A stretch of DNA of 64,000 bases from Brevibacillus brevis (GCF_001039275.2 NZ_CP030117.1:2914001-2978000); one strand, 5' to 3'. Shown: positions 24,415-34,144, counted from the stretch's first letter. The notes: generated by a model from the sequence alone, not told the origin. Made by a program: numbers and translations.

Positions 24415-25338
24415 TCATAGTCTACTTCCTTCTTTAAATGGCTCCGCTTGCACTTGAAGTTCTTTCAAAAATTCCTTACCGACCGCGGAAACGTATTGGT
24501 TTTTTAATTTGATGCAATAATAGGAGACTACGGGTTCCTTTGCAATGAGAGGCTTGCAAATAATATCTTCCCTTTGAAAAAATGGATCGGTTTTCGTCGT
24601 CAGGCGAGTTTCAAATCCCAATGCCATTCCTTGCGAGATGAAATGTTTTTTTGTTTCATAGTTTTGGGATTGAACGAAGAAGTTAATTTTGTGAAATTCC
24701 TCAAATAGATAGGAATAAAATTTTTTTGTATCACTCAAATTGGTGGAGGCAACAATTGGATAGTTATATAAATCCTCCATGTAAACAATCTCTTTGCTAG
24801 CCAATTCCGAGTCCTTTCGAAAACAAACCATCATGGAGCTATCTGTAATGTGGGTTGTAGTAAGCAGTTTGTTTTCTTCATGGGAGGAGGGAAAGGAATA
24901 GATGACTCCGATGTCGACATCCCCATTCAAAACATCTTTTCGAACTTGCATCAGATGTGCTTCTTTTACATGAAGATGGACCTTCGGGAATTTTGTCGTA
25001 ATCGCAGCCAAGGTTTTCGGGACGAGTGTTCGACAGATGCCTGGGACAATAGAGATGGATAGCTGTCCTTCGAACTCAGAAGAATCACATCTCGCCTCAT
25101 TTTTGAATTCTTCGATGTGGTTTAATACTTCCTGAGCGCGTAAGATCAGCTTCCTTCCCACTTCAGTGGGCTCTAATCCAGTGCGTGAGCGTTCAAAAAT
25201 TTTTACGCCGAGCTCTTCTTCCAAGCTGCTGATCGCAAGGCTTATACCTGGAGAAGACACAAAAAGTCGTTCGGCGGTGTTCGCAATCGATCCTGTTTTT
25301 GCTATTTCAGTTATGTAGATAAGCTGCTCGATACGCAT
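24415..25338 (-). CDS. LysR-family transcriptional regulator
   Basis: 307 residues, ATG 25338. The N-terminal helix-turn-helix reads IAKTGSIANTAERLFVSSPGIS and continues ISSLEEELGVKIFERSRTGLEPTE; the remaining 200 residues form the periplasmic-binding-like effector domain (EGQLSISIVPGICRTLVP, GDVDIGVIYSFPS). It is divergent from the enoyl-CoA hydratase/ligase genes with a 277-bp gap, the normal arrangement for a LysR activator and its target. The effector is probably a pathway acid or its CoA ester (inference). Confidence 0.88.
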   Translation of the reverse strand: MRIEQLIYITEIAKTGSIANTAERLFVSSPGISLAISSLEEELGVKIFERSRTGLEPTEVGRKLILRAQEVLNHIEEFKNEARCDSSEFEGQLSISIVPGICRTLVPKTLAAITTKFPKVHLHVKEAHLMQVRKDVLNGDVDIGVIYSFPSSHEENKLLTTTHITDSSMMVCFRKDSELASKEIVYMEDLYNYPIVASTNLSDTKKFYSYLFEEFHKINFFVQSQNYETKKHFISQGMALGFETRLTTKTDPFFQREDIICKPLIAKEPVVSYYCIKLKNQYVSAVGKEFLKELQVQAEPFKEGSRL

Positions 25339-25399
25339 AGCTTCACCCCAGTAACATTGATTTTCATGGAAAATGTGTTTAGGAATGCTTACTAATATG

Positions 25400-25444
25400 A
25401 GCCATTAATATTTACATAACGTACCTTTTCATTTCTAAACTTTA
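25400..25444 (+). promoter_or_regulatory. Conserved 45-bp element, copy 1 (before the hydratase operon)
   Basis: Begins AGCCATTAATATTTAC and ends TTCTAAACTTTA. A second copy lies at 29731-29775 with only a few differences, mostly in the four bases before TTCTAAAC. Inside it TTTACA and TCTAAA are 17 bp apart, so it may be a promoter with an unusually conserved spacer, or an operator over a promoter. It is 170 bp upstream of the hydratase start. Confidence 0.6.
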
Positions 25445-25615
25445 AAAATGGATAGTACAAGAATATCATGAACGTAAGATTTCGAACAATCAGAATTGTC
25501 ACTTTAATAATAACGCTTCCAAGTTAATTTTGAAAGGAAGGAGGAGAGTTTCGTTTAAGTAGGGTTGGTAGCATTTGACAAAACTCGGTTCGAGTACACC
25601 AAAGAGGTGAGTCGT

Positions 25616-26398
25616 ATGAAGGAAAAAAACATCCTGACCACGATTGAAAACAACATTTGCATCATCAAATTGAACAGGCCTGAAATTAGAAATCCTTTAA
25701 CGGAAGCAGCATGGGAACTACTCGATACATTAAGGGAAATTCAATATGACGACCAAGTCAAAGCCGTTATCATCACAGGTACAGAACGTGCGTTTAGTGC
25801 TGGCGGTAATTTGGGTAACGTTCAGCGTGATACTTCGGATGCTTTTGCTACCCGTAAAAGAATGAAACAGTATTATGAACTGCTTCATATGATGAGAAAA
25901 GTGGAAAAGCCCATAATAGCTGCTGTAAATGGCGCCGCAGCAGGAGCGGGAGTCAGTCTGGCTTTAGCCTGTGACTTGGTTATTGCAGCCCGTTCCGCTT
26001 TTTTCATTCAAAGTTTCGTGAAAGTGGGGGCTCTTCCCGATTTCGGTGGGATTCATTTTTTGACACAATCATTGGGGCCTCACCGAGCTAAAGAACTTAT
26101 GATGTTGGGAGAGCGCATCACGGCAGAACAAGCATACCAGATAGGGATGGTGAATGAAGTAGTCGATGATGGTATCTTGCTGGAGCGGGCATGCTCCATA
26201 GCCCAAAAGATTGCAGAGGGGCCGAGCTTGTCCATTGGACTGATCAAACAACTTGTTCACTATAGCGCGAATGTCAGTTTGGAAGAGTTTTTGGAGCTGG
26301 AAGCCTTTGGTCAAGGATTATGCTTTCAGACGGAAGATTTGAAAGAAGGAGTTACTGCCTTTTTTGAAAAACGGGCTCCACAATTTAAAGGGAAATGA
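25616..26398 (+). CDS. Enoyl-CoA hydratase/isomerase family protein
   Basis: 260 residues from ATG 25616, with AGAGGTGAG upstream; an in-frame start 51 bp earlier has no such site. Crotonase fold: IIKLNRPEIRNPL, oxyanion-hole segments AFSAGGNL and NGAAAGAGVSLALACDLVIA, then SFVKVGALPDFGG. Where mitochondrial hydratase has two catalytic Glu residues, this protein shows GPHRAKELMMLGERI and an Asp in LPDFGG, so isomerase or hydratase action cannot be fixed. First gene of a run with two CoA ligases. Confidence 0.87.
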   Translation: MKEKNILTTIENNICIIKLNRPEIRNPLTEAAWELLDTLREIQYDDQVKAVIITGTERAFSAGGNLGNVQRDTSDAFATRKRMKQYYELLHMMRKVEKPIIAAVNGAAAGAGVSLALACDLVIAARSAFFIQSFVKVGALPDFGGIHFLTQSLGPHRAKELMMLGERITAEQAYQIGMVNEVVDDGILLERACSIAQKIAEGPSLSIGLIKQLVHYSANVSLEEFLELEAFGQGLCFQTEDLKEGVTAFFEKRAPQFKGK

Positions 26399-26431
26399 TA
26401 GGAGAGTTCCTTGTTGGTGAGGTGGGTCATC

Positions 26432-27967
26432 GTGAATATTGGGAGTTCACTTGTCAGAAACGCGAATATGATGCCGGATAGAGTCGCGATCGTCTATCAG
26501 GATCAGACATACACGTATGAACAGCTAAACCGAATCGTAAATCGCCTGGCACATGGTTTGCTTTCACTTGGAATCGCGAAAGGTGAAAAGATATGCTTCA
26601 TGATGAAAAACTCCGATATCTTCCCGATCGCTTTTTTTGCGGCCGCCAAGATTGGTGCTGTTACCGTTCCGATTAACGTCCGGCTGACGAAATCGGAAGC
26701 AGCATATCTCATCGATCATTCTGATGCCAAGCTGGTCATTTATGATGAGGAATATGGAGAGTTGATAGAACAGGCTCGATCTGCCAAGGTTGCTCATTGT
26801 ATTGCTGTTCACCATGCACAAGTAGAAGGACATTTGTCGTTGCAACAGGTTCTGACTGAAAATGAAAATGAACCTGATATTGTAGTTGAACAGCATGATG
26901 ATTCTCACATCCTGTATACATCCGGCACGACAGGAAGACCCAAGGGAGCTTTATTCGATCATTACCGAGCTATTTTGTTCGTATTTCATTCGCTTGGTAT
27001 GAGTGGGGAAATAATGAATAGCCGCATCCTGCATTTCATGCCTTTCTTCCACGGTGCAGGCTTCAGTATCCTCTTCAAGGATTTATTTTTGGGCCAAACG
27101 CTTGTCATTCAACGAAAATTTGATCCTGTTGAAGTATTGAAAGCAATTGAGCAGTATAAAATTCAATCATTTATTGCCGTCCCAACGATGTATAACATGA
27201 TGCTGCAAGTTCCAGATGCAGACCGATACGATTTATCCTCGATTGAAAGCCTAAGGTATGGGGGGGCACCTATGTCTCCCGAACTGATCAAGAGAAGCAT
27301 GGAGCTGTTTAAGACGGATCAGTTTAACAATAGATGTGGTTTGACAGAAGGTGGTCCTTCCGGGATTTACTTATATCCGGAGGATCATAAGGAAAAACTC
27401 GGGACAAGCGGAAAGGCAAGATTTTTGACGGAAGCCAAAGTTGTTGACCAGCGTGGAAAAGAGGTCGTACCTGGAGAAATCGGGGAACTGATTCTGCGGA
27501 GCGAGATGGTTATGAAGGGCTACTATAAAAATCCAGAGGCTACTGCGCAGGCCATTCGTGATGGATGGCTGTACACGGGGGACTTGTGCTCTATTGATGA
27601 AGATGGGTTCATAACGCTTGTGGATCGCAAAAAGGATATGATTATTTCGGGCGGGAGCAACATCTATTCTGTGGAAGTGGAGAATATCTTGTACGCTTTT
27701 GATGGTGTATTAGAGGCAGCCGTGATCGGTGTTCCCGATGAGAAATGGGGTGAATCGGTCGCAGCCATTATCGTAGCAAAACCTGGTTGTACCATCGATA
27801 GGGCCGAGTTGATTGAATTTTGTCGAAAGCATCTCGCAGGCTACAAGATCCCTCGCAAAGTCATGTTTATGGACGTATTACCAAGAAATCCTTCCGGGAA
27901 AATCCTGAAGTATGAATTGCGAAGTCGTTACATGAATCATCCATCCGAATTTACTTTTCCCCAGTGA
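26432..27967 (+). CDS. AMP-forming acyl-CoA ligase
   Basis: 511 residues from GTG 26432, preceded by GAGGTGGG. Adenylate-forming motifs: ILYTSGTTGRPKGALF (P-loop), FFHGAGF, RCGLTEGGPSG, DGWLYTGDLCSIDEDGFI and the C-terminal lysine motif NPSGKILKYELR. It forms an acyl-adenylate and then the CoA thioester. Chain length between short and medium or aromatic acids cannot be read. It lies 33 bp after the hydratase and its stop lies 186 bp before the next ligase start. Confidence 0.9.
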   Translation: MNIGSSLVRNANMMPDRVAIVYQDQTYTYEQLNRIVNRLAHGLLSLGIAKGEKICFMMKNSDIFPIAFFAAAKIGAVTVPINVRLTKSEAAYLIDHSDAKLVIYDEEYGELIEQARSAKVAHCIAVHHAQVEGHLSLQQVLTENENEPDIVVEQHDDSHILYTSGTTGRPKGALFDHYRAILFVFHSLGMSGEIMNSRILHFMPFFHGAGFSILFKDLFLGQTLVIQRKFDPVEVLKAIEQYKIQSFIAVPTMYNMMLQVPDADRYDLSSIESLRYGGAPMSPELIKRSMELFKTDQFNNRCGLTEGGPSGIYLYPEDHKEKLGTSGKARFLTEAKVVDQRGKEVVPGEIGELILRSEMVMKGYYKNPEATAQAIRDGWLYTGDLCSIDEDGFITLVDRKKDMIISGGSNIYSVEVENILYAFDGVLEAAVIGVPDEKWGESVAAIIVAKPGCTIDRAELIEFCRKHLAGYKIPRKVMFMDVLPRNPSGKILKYELRSRYMNHPSEFTFPQ

Positions 27968-28152
27968 TTGTGGAAACAAGCAATATATGGCCATGCAGGA
28001 AAGGATGTCTCCATGATAAGACATTCTTTTCTTCATTTGAGAGTTGTTTGCCGAAGGTTTGGACTCGCTTTATTCGAAACAGTTGGACAAATGGATGGAA
28101 GAACGATGTAAGGGTTTTTAAAGACCTGAGATATGGAAAGGAGCTGGTCGTA

Positions 28153-29739
28153 TTGAAAAAGCCATGGCATGCCTTTTATCCACGAACGATCCCGTATGAA
28201 GTGGAAATTCCTTTGTGCTCAATCTACCATTTCCTGGAGCGAGCTGCCCAAGATTTCCCTCACCAGACAGCCGTGATCGAAGCGGATGTGGAGCTGACCT
28301 ATTCCGAACTGAAACACGCAGTTGATCGGTTTGCCGCTGCTTTGTATCGACGTGGATGCAGGAAGGGAGATCGCTTGGGGATCATGCTATTCAATTGCAA
28401 GGAATACATCATCGCCTATTTCGCCGTTCAACGATTAGGGGGGATTGTCGTCCAACTAAACCCCATGTTTCAGCAGCGAGAATTGCAAATCATGTTGGAT
28501 GATTCGGAGCCGAGCTGGCTGATTTGTGATAGCAGTCAGATTGAGAAACTAGAAAGTACCGGCTATCAAAAAAAGCTGACGATCATAACCACAGATGACA
28601 ATCAGAATGGATATGCCTATTTCTATCAGTGGATCGAAGAACAAAACGATACACTCCCTCCTTTGCAAATCAATAGCAAGGAAGATATTGCCGTTTTACA
28701 GTACACAGGCGGAACGACAGGAACACCAAAAGGGGTTATGATTACGCATTTCAACACGGTAGCGAGCACATACCATACCTTTATCACAGACGAAGGGGCA
28801 CTTCAACGTCCCGGTGAACGGTTTCTTGGTGTTTTCCCGATGTTCCATGGAGCAGGCTTGATGGTCATGATGTCCTCTATCTTCCATGCAGGTGCGTACA
28901 TTCCCATCAGACATTTCCGCATCCACGAGGCACTTCCCATCATTCGCAAGTATCGACCCTCTCATCTTTCAGCGTCACCCACTGTCTTTGTAGCATTAGT
29001 GAACCATCCTGATTTTCGGGACGATGATTTGCGTACGCTGAAAATATGCAGATCAGGTGCTGCTCCGATCCCTTTGGAGGTGCTTCGAGCCTTTGAACAA
29101 AAGTCAGGCGTCCGTATTTCTGAAGTGTATGGACTTACAGAATCCAACGCAGTTATCGTTCGGGTATTTGGAAAAGGTGATCGAAAAACAGGGAGTGTAG
29201 GGATCCCAGTCCCTAATGCCGATGTGAAAATCGTGGATGTGGAAACGGGTTTAGAAGAACTGCCTCTAGGAGCTACAGGTGAAATTATCCTGAAAGGTCC
29301 GCAAATCATGAAAGGTTATTGGAAAAAACCAGAAGAGACTGCACAAACGATACGTGATGGATGGCTCTACACGGGTGACACCGGCATGCTGGATGAGGAT
29401 GGCTTCTTGTATGTAGTCGGAAGGAAAAAGGAAATGATCATCGCTGGAGGATACAATATTTATCCCAACGAGATTGATGAGGTTTTATACCAGCATCCAG
29501 CGGTTGCAGAAGCGTGTACATTCGGTATCCCGGATGCCTACCGAGGAGAAACCGTCAAAGCAGCCATTGTTGTGAAGAAAGACCATTCGCTGACAGAAGA
29601 AGAAATTGTGCATTGGTGCAAAGAACGGCTGGCGAAATATAAAGTGCCTAGATTGATCGAATTCAGGGAACAATTGCCGAAATCGGCAGTGGGCAAAATA
29701 TTACGCCGTACATTGGTTGAGGAAAATCGTAGCCATTAA
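28153..29739 (+). CDS. Long-chain-type fatty acid-CoA ligase (LcfA-like)
   Basis: 528 residues from TTG 28153, which follows AAAGGAG and begins MKKPWHAFYPRTIPYEVEIP, the usual LcfA start (KPWL-x-YP). The frame is open 63 codons further to 27964 but that part has no family resemblance and overlaps the previous stop. Motifs: AVLQYTGGTTGTPKGVM, FPMFHGAGL, EVYGLTESNAV, DGWLYTGDTGMLDEDGFL and KSAVGKILRRTL. It activates a fatty or dicarboxylic acid for the thiolase cluster that follows. The stop codon lies inside the second copy of the 45-bp element. Confidence 0.88.
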   Translation: MKKPWHAFYPRTIPYEVEIPLCSIYHFLERAAQDFPHQTAVIEADVELTYSELKHAVDRFAAALYRRGCRKGDRLGIMLFNCKEYIIAYFAVQRLGGIVVQLNPMFQQRELQIMLDDSEPSWLICDSSQIEKLESTGYQKKLTIITTDDNQNGYAYFYQWIEEQNDTLPPLQINSKEDIAVLQYTGGTTGTPKGVMITHFNTVASTYHTFITDEGALQRPGERFLGVFPMFHGAGLMVMMSSIFHAGAYIPIRHFRIHEALPIIRKYRPSHLSASPTVFVALVNHPDFRDDDLRTLKICRSGAAPIPLEVLRAFEQKSGVRISEVYGLTESNAVIVRVFGKGDRKTGSVGIPVPNADVKIVDVETGLEELPLGATGEIILKGPQIMKGYWKKPEETAQTIRDGWLYTGDTGMLDEDGFLYVVGRKKEMIIAGGYNIYPNEIDEVLYQHPAVAEACTFGIPDAYRGETVKAAIVVKKDHSLTEEEIVHWCKERLAKYKVPRLIEFREQLPKSAVGKILRRTLVEENRSH

Positions 29740-29775
29740 TATTTACTTAATGTACCTTTAGCGTTCTAAACTTTA
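29731..29775 (+). promoter_or_regulatory. Conserved 45-bp element, copy 2 (before cluster B)
   Basis: Same element as at 25400-25444: AGCCATTAATATTTAC at the left and TTCTAAACTTTA at the right, with TTTACT and TCTAAA 17 bp apart. It starts within the last codons of the ligase gene and lies about 100 bp before the thiolase start, in a very AT-rich gap. Confidence 0.6.
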
Positions 29776-29870
29776 TTAAATACAAGCATAAATTTATTAT
29801 TAATTTAAAGATTCAAATTATTCATAAATATTTTGAGCTACTTCACCATTTTACAAAGGAGGCGAGACTA

Positions 29871-31049
29871 TTGGGTAAAAAAGTAAAAGTAATCGGCGTA
29901 AATATGATACCGTTTACAAAACCTGGGGCACACGAGCCCTATGAAGTTATGGCAGCGAAAGCAGTAAAAGGTGCACTGGAAGATGCGGGAATTAACTATT
30001 CCGAAATCCAGCAAGCCTATGCCAGCTATGTATACGGTGACAGCACGTGTGGCCAAAGAGCGTTGTATTTGGTAGGGATGACAGGGATTCCTATTTTTAA
30101 TATCAATAACAACTGCTCCTCCGGTTCCAATGCCCTGTTCCTGGCACGACAAGCAGTAGAGTCTGGAACCGTAGAGTGCGCATTGGCTGTAGGCTTTGAA
30201 GAAATGAAGCCTGGTGCATTGAAATCCCATTGGGATGATCGAACGCCGGCAACAGGCTGGTTGCAGGATCGCTTGAAGGAATTGTGGCCGGAAGTGCCGC
30301 AAGCACCGAATGCAATCCGGTTGTTTGGTTCGGCGGGTAAGGAGTATCTGGAGAAGTACGGGGCGAATCCCGACATTTTTGCAAAAGTTTCCGTGAAAAC
30401 AAGGAATCATGCCGTTCAAAATCCGTACTCGCTCTTTACACAAAAGCTGACAGTGGAAGAGGTCATGAGTGCGCCGGAGCTGATGCCTACATTGACTCGC
30501 CTCATGGCCTGCCCACCAACCTGCGGAGCGGCAGCGGCTATTGTATGCAGTGAGGAATTTGCCAAAAAACACGGTATTTCCAACGCGGTCGAGATTGTGG
30601 GGCAAGCGCTGACAACGGATATGAACGTCAGTTACGACAATATCCTCAATCTGGTGGGTGCCGATATGACACGTCGTGCTGCTAAACAGGTCTATGAGGC
30701 AGCAGGCATCGGTCCAGAAGAAGTCGATGTTCTGGAGCTCCATGACTGCTTCACCCCAAATGAGGTCATTACCTATGAGAGCCTGGGGATATGCGAAGAA
30801 GGTGGAGCAGAGAAATTTATCAATGACGGCAGTAACACATACGGTGGCAAAGTAGTGGTCAACCCTTCAGGTGGATTGATGTCAAAAGGACACCCCATCG
30901 GGGCAACAGGCCTGGCGCAGTGCACGGAGCTAGTCTGGCAGCTACGCGGGCAAGCACAGAAACGGCAAGTGGACAATGCAAGAGTCGCCTTGCAGCACAA
31001 CTTGGGTCTTGGTGGCGCTTGCGTCGTAACCATGTATCGAGTTGGATAA
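29871..31049 (+). CDS. SCP-X type thiolase (3-oxoacyl-CoA thiolase), cluster B copy
   Basis: 392 residues from TTG 29871 after AAAGGAGG. Cys82 in NNNCSSGS, HDCFTPNE, GHPIGATG and GGAC are all intact. It differs little from the 598 product; changes are conservative and scattered (for example ADMTRRAAKQVYEAAGI against ADMTRRAADQVYEMAGI). First gene of cluster B. Unlike copy A, its promoter region has no sigma-54 element and carries the 45-bp element. Confidence 0.9.
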   Translation: MGKKVKVIGVNMIPFTKPGAHEPYEVMAAKAVKGALEDAGINYSEIQQAYASYVYGDSTCGQRALYLVGMTGIPIFNINNNCSSGSNALFLARQAVESGTVECALAVGFEEMKPGALKSHWDDRTPATGWLQDRLKELWPEVPQAPNAIRLFGSAGKEYLEKYGANPDIFAKVSVKTRNHAVQNPYSLFTQKLTVEEVMSAPELMPTLTRLMACPPTCGAAAAIVCSEEFAKKHGISNAVEIVGQALTTDMNVSYDNILNLVGADMTRRAAKQVYEAAGIGPEEVDVLELHDCFTPNEVITYESLGICEEGGAEKFINDGSNTYGGKVVVNPSGGLMSKGHPIGATGLAQCTELVWQLRGQAQKRQVDNARVALQHNLGLGGACVVTMYRVG

Positions 31050-31074
31050 TAACGAAATGGAAGGAAGAGTGGAT

Positions 31075-31890
31075 ATGACGAAAATGTTGGAAAACCAAGT
31101 AGCAATCGTTACAGGGGCAGGACGCGGAATTGGCCGTGAGACGGCATTGGTATTGGCTGAAAATGGAGCGCGAGTCGTTGTGGCAGATCGAGACGAAGAA
31201 CCGGCAGCAGAAGTCGTTTCTACGATCAAGGATCTCGGAAGCGATGCGATCGCATTTTGCGGAAACGTAACAGATCCAGCCTATCCGAAACAATTGGTAG
31301 ATGCGACGATCTCAGCCTTTGGTCGACTGGATATTATCGTGAATAACGCTGGCTATTGCATTGACGGCCTGCTTCATAAAATGACGGACGAAGCGTTCCA
31401 GGCGATGCTGGACATCCACTTGATCGCTCCCTTCCGCTTGATTCGTGAGGCATCTCCATACATGCGCGATGTCGCCAAAAAAGAGATCGAGCAAGGAATC
31501 GTTCATCACCGCAAGATTATCAATGTTTCCTCAGGTTCTGGAGTAAGAGGAAACATGGGTCAAGCCAACTATTCTTCAGCAAAAGCAGGTGTTATCGGAT
31601 TAACCAAAGTCGTAGCGAAAGAGTGGGGGCAATTCAATATCAACAGCAATGCAGTCGCTTTTGGTTTCATTGATACTCGTCTTACACGTCCAAAAGAAGA
31701 GGGTCTGGTCGTCAACGGCGAGGCCGCGGGCATTCCAGAGAAAGTACGGCAGAAGCTAATTAGCAACATTCCTCAACAGCGCGTTGGCAGCGCAAGGGAA
31801 GCAGCCGAAAGCATTTTATTCCTCGCATCCCCATTGTCCAACTATATCAATGGACAAGTGCTTGGAGTAAACGGAGGTTCCTTGACGTAA
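31075..31890 (+). CDS. Short-chain dehydrogenase/reductase
   Basis: 271 residues from ATG 31075 (AAGGAAGAG upstream). NAD-binding VTGAGRGIG near the N-terminus, NNAG, catalytic Ser in NVSSGSG and Tyr-x-x-x-Lys in ANYSSAKAG. An unusual segment around AKKEIEQGIVHHRKIINVSS lengthens the loop before the catalytic Ser; this is seen in multifunctional-protein-type 3-hydroxyacyl-CoA dehydrogenases. Probable step: oxidation of the 3-hydroxyacyl-CoA made by the MaoC pair downstream. Cluster A has no intact counterpart. Confidence 0.87.
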   Translation: MTKMLENQVAIVTGAGRGIGRETALVLAENGARVVVADRDEEPAAEVVSTIKDLGSDAIAFCGNVTDPAYPKQLVDATISAFGRLDIIVNNAGYCIDGLLHKMTDEAFQAMLDIHLIAPFRLIREASPYMRDVAKKEIEQGIVHHRKIINVSSGSGVRGNMGQANYSSAKAGVIGLTKVVAKEWGQFNINSNAVAFGFIDTRLTRPKEEGLVVNGEAAGIPEKVRQKLISNIPQQRVGSAREAAESILFLASPLSNYINGQVLGVNGGSLT

Positions 31891-31927
31891 TCATTTCGTC
31901 CAATTTATGTAGATGAGGTGAATGAAC

Positions 31928-32380
31928 ATGTCCCATGTGAAAGATTTGATCGGTCTGGAGTTTAAACCGTACACCATGACAGTAGAAAAAGGAAAAATAA
32001 AAGAATTGGCCCTCGCCATTGGTGATGACAACCCGATCTATTACGATCTGGAGGCTGCCAAAAAAGAAGGCTACGCTGGCATTCCGATCCCGCCAACTTT
32101 TTTGCAAGTCATTGACTTGTGGGGCGGCATGGGTTCCGTCGAAAAAATGGAGAAGCTGGGATTAAAACTGGCGAGAGTTTTGCATGGACAGCAATCCTAC
32201 GAATATGTGGGTGACATTGTCGCAGGAGATGTGCTGTCTGTCACGAGTAAGGTTGTGGATGCAGAAACGAAAACCGGAAGCACCGGTTCGATGGATTTGG
32301 TCACCTCTGAAAATCAGTATCGAAACCAGCGAGGCGAACTGGTAGCCATTACGCGAAACACGATCGTGCATCGTCATTAA
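31928..32380 (+). CDS. MaoC-like hydratase, N-terminal-half subunit
   Basis: 150 residues from ATG 31928 with GAGGTG upstream; ATG 31922 lies too close to that site. Hot-dog fold of the FAS1-dehydratase/MaoC N-terminal group: LIGLEFKPYTMTVEKGKIKE, IGDDNPIYYD, GIPIPPTFLQV, HGQQSYEYVGDIVAGD, NTIVHRH. In the two-subunit form this half usually binds the CoA ester while the partner supplies Asp/His catalysis. Intact version of the relic at 3064. Confidence 0.87.
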   Translation: MSHVKDLIGLEFKPYTMTVEKGKIKELALAIGDDNPIYYDLEAAKKEGYAGIPIPPTFLQVIDLWGGMGSVEKMEKLGLKLARVLHGQQSYEYVGDIVAGDVLSVTSKVVDAETKTGSTGSMDLVTSENQYRNQRGELVAITRNTIVHRH

Positions 32381-32407
32381 TGAGGCATGAGAAGAAAGGA
32401 GAACGAC

Positions 32408-32815
32408 ATGATATTTTATGAGGATGTAAGCGAAGGATATGAGTTCCCCATTCTGGAAAAAGAACCGATCACCCGCGTGCAACTCGTTCGATTTGCAGGT
32501 GCTTCCGGCGATTTTCACCCGCTCCATTTGGTGGAAGAGTTTGCAGAAAAAGCCGGAATGAAGATCATCGCTCACGGTATGCTAGTCATGGGGATGCTGT
32601 CCCAAGGAGTCACTTCCTGGGTTACTCGAAAAAATGTTCAGAAGATTCAAGTTCGTTTCAGTAAAATGACACTGCCTGGCGAATCGATCCAGATTGTTGG
32701 GAAAGTGTTGGAAAAAAAGCCGGACAATACCGTAGTGGGAGAAGTACTGGCAAAGAATAAGGAAGGCGAAGTCAAAGTTTCAGGCATTTTTGAAGCCAAA
32801 TTGCCCTCCAGGTAG
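32408..32815 (+). CDS. MaoC-like hydratase, catalytic subunit
   Basis: 135 residues from ATG 32408 (AAAGGAG upstream). Catalytic hydratase-2 motif GASGDFHPLHLVEEFAEKAG with Asp and His, then IAHGMLVMGM. It hydrates trans-2-enoyl-CoA to the 3-hydroxyacyl-CoA together with the preceding subunit, with a 27-bp gap between genes. Intact version of the frameshifted gene at 3413. Confidence 0.88.
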   Translation: MIFYEDVSEGYEFPILEKEPITRVQLVRFAGASGDFHPLHLVEEFAEKAGMKIIAHGMLVMGMLSQGVTSWVTRKNVQKIQVRFSKMTLPGESIQIVGKVLEKKPDNTVVGEVLAKNKEGEVKVSGIFEAKLPSR

Positions 32816-32950
32816 TAGATAAGGCTGTGTATCCTAACTGACCGGATTGAGTGCCGTGAAAACTGGTTGCAATTTTCGCCTTTCACGGCTCTCAAAGACG
32901 GTCTTTCCTATATGTGCCTACTCACGAATCATGATTGGGAGGATGATATG

Positions 32951-34144
32951 ATGTCAAGCCCATCAACTTCAACTACACGAACTACTTTTGATTTATGGAA
33001 AAGAGAAAGACGTTTCCTTACAGATGAACATGAGATGTTCCGAACGTCCTTGCAAAAATTTCTCGAAAAAGAAGCAGTCCCTAATATTGAAAAATGGGAA
33101 GAAGAAAAATACACGCCACGAGAATTTTATCAAAAGCTGGGTGCTCAAGGGTTTCTTTGTCCACAAATAAAGCCAGAATACGGCGGGCTTGGCCTAGACT
33201 TTGGTTTCAATCTCGTCTTGGCGGAGGAGTTAAACCGTGTTGGCGTAGGCACACTGGCTAGCACGAGCTCTTCGATTATCGTCCCTTATCTCGAGCGCTT
33301 CGGAAACGAAGAGCAAAAGAAAAAATACTTACCGAAATGTGTAAGCGGAGAAATCACGACTTCGGTAGCGATGACAGAGCCTGGAATCGGCTCGGACTTA
33401 GCCAGTATGAGTACCATGGCTATTCGTGATGGCGATCACTATATCGTAAACGGACAGAAAACCTTTATCTCCAACGGAATCAATGCATCGCTGTTTTTCG
33501 TTGCAGTCAAAACAGATCCAAAAGCAACTCCAGCCCGGAAAGGCATCAGCATCCTCTTGGTGGATGCGGGTACACCCGGATTTTCCCGCGGTCGTAAATT
33601 GAAAAAGCTGGGTCAGCATTCAACAGATACCGTTGAGTTGATTTTTGAGGATGCACGAGTTCCCGTTGCAAATCTGTTAGGAGAAGAAGGCCAAGGCTTC
33701 TACTACTTGATGGAAAAATTGCAGCAGGAACGGCTCTTGATTGCTTTGGGTGCATTGGTCGTAGCAGAAGAGATGCTCAAGACAACCATGAGCTATGTGA
33801 AGGAAAGACAGGCTTTTGGGAAACCGATCAGTTCCTTTCAGAACACGCAATTTGAGATCGCGGAAATGGCAACCGAATTAAAAATGGCACAGACCTTCCT
33901 GGATAATTTAACCGAAAAACATATGCAAGGTGATAATATCGTGACCCAAATTTCCATGGCAAAATGGTTCATTACCGAAATGGCAAGGAAGATGTCAGCC
34001 CGCTGCTTGCAGCTTCATGGCGGATACGGCTTCATGGAAGAATATCCGATCGCCCGTCGTTACCGAGATGTTGCTGTGATGCCGATCTATGGGGGGACAA
34101 CGGAAATTATGAAAAATATTATCGCCAAAAACCTCGGTTTGTAA
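32951..34144 (+). CDS. Acyl-CoA dehydrogenase, cluster B first copy
   Basis: 397 residues from ATG 32951; ATG 32948 is equally close to GGGAGG, and the open frame extends to 32867 without a site. The length and start match the 1805 paralogue exactly (TTFDLWKRERRFLTDEHEMF against ATFDLFKRNRPFLTQEHEMF). EYGGLGLDFGF, MTEPGIGSDLASM, NGQKTFISNG and PIYGGTTEIMKNIIAKNLGL are present. As in copy A, Gly stands where medium-chain enzymes have the catalytic Glu. Confidence 0.9.
   Translation: MSSPSTSTTRTTFDLWKRERRFLTDEHEMFRTSLQKFLEKEAVPNIEKWEEEKYTPREFYQKLGAQGFLCPQIKPEYGGLGLDFGFNLVLAEELNRVGVGTLASTSSSIIVPYLERFGNEEQKKKYLPKCVSGEITTSVAMTEPGIGSDLASMSTMAIRDGDHYIVNGQKTFISNGINASLFFVAVKTDPKATPARKGISILLVDAGTPGFSRGRKLKKLGQHSTDTVELIFEDARVPVANLLGEEGQGFYYLMEKLQQERLLIALGALVVAEEMLKTTMSYVKERQAFGKPISSFQNTQFEIAEMATELKMAQTFLDNLTEKHMQGDNIVTQISMAKWFITEMARKMSARCLQLHGGYGFMEEYPIARRYRDVAVMPIYGGTTEIMKNIIAKNLGL

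Noticed and set aside
27964..28152. 63-codon N-terminal extension of the LcfA-like ligase
   Set aside because: It overlaps the previous stop and has no resemblance to ligases; TTG 28153 after AAAGGAG gives the usual KPWHAFYP start.
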